A DNA stretch of 64,000 nt from Streptomyces griseorubiginosus (GTDB taxonomy: Bacteria > Actinomycetota > Actinomycetes > Streptomycetales > Streptomycetaceae): positions 1 to 64,000 of the forward strand of contig NZ_KQ948750.1 in the NCBI RefSeq assembly GCF_001514195.1, given 5' to 3'. Under the pieces are notes generated by a model. That model was not told the origin of the DNA and made no database searches. It saw only the letters and a program-made list of their open reading frames with translations. Made by a program: the position numbers and the translations under genes. Of the stretch, positions 63,009 through 64,000 are shown in pieces; within the stretch, counting starts at the first letter, position 1, and each line of letters starts with the position of its first letter.

Positions 63009-63772
63009 CCCCGACGACTTCCTGCGCTGACGGCGGGATCCGGGAGTTCGGCGTTCGGTGATCCGGGGTCAGGTGATACGGGATCCGGCGGCTCGGGGTC
63101 CTGTGGCGCCGGATACCGCACGGCTGCGGGAAAGCAGCGCAGCAGCGCGGCGAGCCGCTCGGTATCGCCCGCCACTTCGGTGTCTGCCCGCTCGACGGCG
63201 TCGTGCAGCGCCGCACCGGCGAACACCAGATCGCGCAATGTCGCCGCCTCCGGCACGGTCAGCCACGCATCGGGGTCGGCGTGCTCACCGCGGTCCAACT
63301 CGAGGCGTCCGCCCGCAACGGTGGCGCGGAACCGGTCGCCCGCGACGTCCAGCTGGCAGCGCAGCGACAGCTCACCCGCCAGTGCCGGATCGAAGGTCGC
63401 GCGCAGGGCGAACAGCAGCGCGTCGACGCTCAGTTCCGCCGCGCCGTCCTCGGGCAGCGGTGCGCGGCTGCCCCAGTGGGCGAGCGCGCGGAGCACGGGC
63501 TCCAGTTCCTGCCCGCGCTCGGTGAGTTCATACACGGCGGCGGGCGCAGGCGGTCCCAGGCGCCTTCGCCGCACCAGGCCGTCGGCTTCGAGCTCGCGCA
63601 ACCGCTGCGCGAGGACGTTCTGACTCATCTGCGGCAGCCCGCGGTGCAGGTCGGAGTAGCGCTTCGGGCCGAAGACCAGCTCCCGCACGACGAGCAGCGC
63701 CCACCGCTCGCCGACCGCGTTCAGCGCTCGCGCGATGCCGCAGGGGTCGTCGAACACCCGCTTCTTGCTCAT
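63005..63772 (-). CDS. HxlR-family winged-helix regulator with C-terminal SCP2-like domain
   Basis: 255 residues. The N-terminal HxlR winged helix is complete (FDDPCGIARALNAVGERWAL, LVVRELVFGPKRYSDLHRGL, MSQNVLAQRLRELEADGLVR, YELTERGQELEPVLRALAHW). The C-terminal part (about 110-225) is an SCP2/sterol-carrier-like ligand domain (FRATVAGGRLELDRGEHADP, AWLTVPEAATLRDLVFAG). A Pro/Asp-rich tail follows. It is divergent from an alpha/beta-hydrolase gene and a dyad lies between them; it probably represses that gene and itself. Confidence 0.9.
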   Translation of the reverse strand: MSKKRVFDDPCGIARALNAVGERWALLVVRELVFGPKRYSDLHRGLPQMSQNVLAQRLRELEADGLVRRRRLGPPAPAAVYELTERGQELEPVLRALAHWGSRAPLPEDGAAELSVDALLFALRATFDPALAGELSLRCQLDVAGDRFRATVAGGRLELDRGEHADPDAWLTVPEAATLRDLVFAGAALHDAVERADTEVAGDTERLAALLRCFPAAVRYPAPQDPEPPDPVSPDPGSPNAELPDPAVSAGSRRG

Positions 63773-63805
63773 GCACCCGAGTGTACTAGACAACAGGAGT
63801 GAATG

Positions 63806-63820
63806 CTCCTAAATTAGGAG
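63806..63820. promoter_or_regulatory. Dyad CTCCTAA-A-TTAGGAG, candidate HxlR operator
   Basis: A perfect 7-bp inverted repeat with a one-base spacer between the divergent HxlR and hydrolase genes, 34 bases upstream of the HxlR start. Position and symmetry fit an operator for the dimeric regulator. Confidence 0.65.
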
Positions 63821-63923
63821 TATGAATCGTGACCTGAGCCTACGGAACCGTCATCGGCTACACACGGCGCGGGTCAACATGCTCCGACGGTGACGACCAC
63901 GCATCGAGATATGGAGAGAAGCG

Positions 63924-64000
63924 GTGAACGAGATGACACTTCGTGTGACGTCCGCCGACGGTACGAGGATCGCCTACGACCGGAAAGGCACTGGCCCGGC
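63924..64000 (+). CDS. Alpha/beta-hydrolase, 5' end only (cut by window)
   Basis: GTG 63924 with GGAGAGAA upstream begins MNEMTLRVTSADGTRIAYDR and KGTGP, the usual first strands of an alpha/beta-hydrolase (esterase or epoxide-hydrolase-like). It is divergent from the HxlR-family gene. The rest lies beyond the window. Confidence 0.7.
   Translation, partial: MNEMTLRVTSADGTRIAYDRKGTGP

Overview
The window is high-GC actinomycete DNA, almost certainly a Streptomyces chromosome. Supporting signs are a four-gene conservon (sensor kinase, Roadblock, DUF742, GTPase), many GTG starts, frequent ATGA/GTGA stop-start overlaps, ECF sigma, SpoIIE-type and LAL regulators, a type III PKS, and remnants of typical Streptomyces insertion sequences. 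The density of broken transposases and frameshifted genes suggests an accessory, arm-like region. All identifications come from reading the sequence; no database search was run.

Layout. 0.1-6.8 kb (minus strand): a probable operon of VTC-domain polyphosphate polymerase, DUF4956 membrane protein, CotH-like protein, OmpR-type regulator, sensor kinase and FAH-family protein. 7.0-13.6 kb: an octamer tandem repeat, then a parallel minus-strand operon of GT2/GtrA glycosyltransferase, GT39-type membrane glycosyltransferase and a second paralogous regulator/kinase pair. The CotH-like and GT39 proteins share Pro-Ser-Gly-Met repeats, so the two modules look like duplicated envelope-modifying systems. 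13.8-14.8 kb: nested remnants of three transposase families. 15.2-20.4 kb: an unrecognised 352-residue protein, an HxlR-regulator relic, a small secreted I36-like protein with a winged-helix regulator, and a Tat-exported amidohydrolase/decarboxylase-like protein of lower GC. 21.1-23.6 kb: IS630, IS5 and IS3 relics around a DUF6193-like gene. 23.8-27.5 kb: the conservon, closed by a perfect hairpin. 27.7-30.7 kb: a decayed secreted-protein gene, an IS5 relic, and a second regulator plus (frameshifted) secreted-protein pair.

30.9-33.6 kb holds a compact three-gene minus-strand cassette with two ATGA overlaps: a DMATS/ABBA-type aromatic prenyltransferase, a heme-oxygenase-like diiron protein and a nucleotidyltransferase-fold protein. 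This looks like a tiny uncharacterised natural-product pathway. 34-37.9 kb has a SUKH protein, a methyltransferase coupled to a frameshifted membrane protein, and more transposase relics. 38-42 kb: two APC amino-acid permeases around a GntR regulator with a perfect dyad upstream. 42-49 kb: ECF sigma with its CU044_5270-type partner, an M1-like secreted metallopeptidase, a lipoprotein, a DUF1345-like membrane protein and MscL. 49.5-57.3 kb: a SpoIIE-type multidomain phosphatase, a stand-alone type III PKS, a broken MmyB-like regulator and a large LAL regulator.

57.5-60.4 kb holds the other striking cassette. A secreted ADP-ribosyltransferase with an R/STS/QxE motif set overlaps by 8 bases a secreted protein made of two internal repeats and a ricin-type lectin domain. 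The pair resembles a two-component A+B toxin or effector and ends in a strong hairpin. 61.1-64.0 kb: a secreted S33 tripeptidyl-aminopeptidase-like hydrolase, then an HxlR regulator divergent from an alpha/beta hydrolase cut by the window end.
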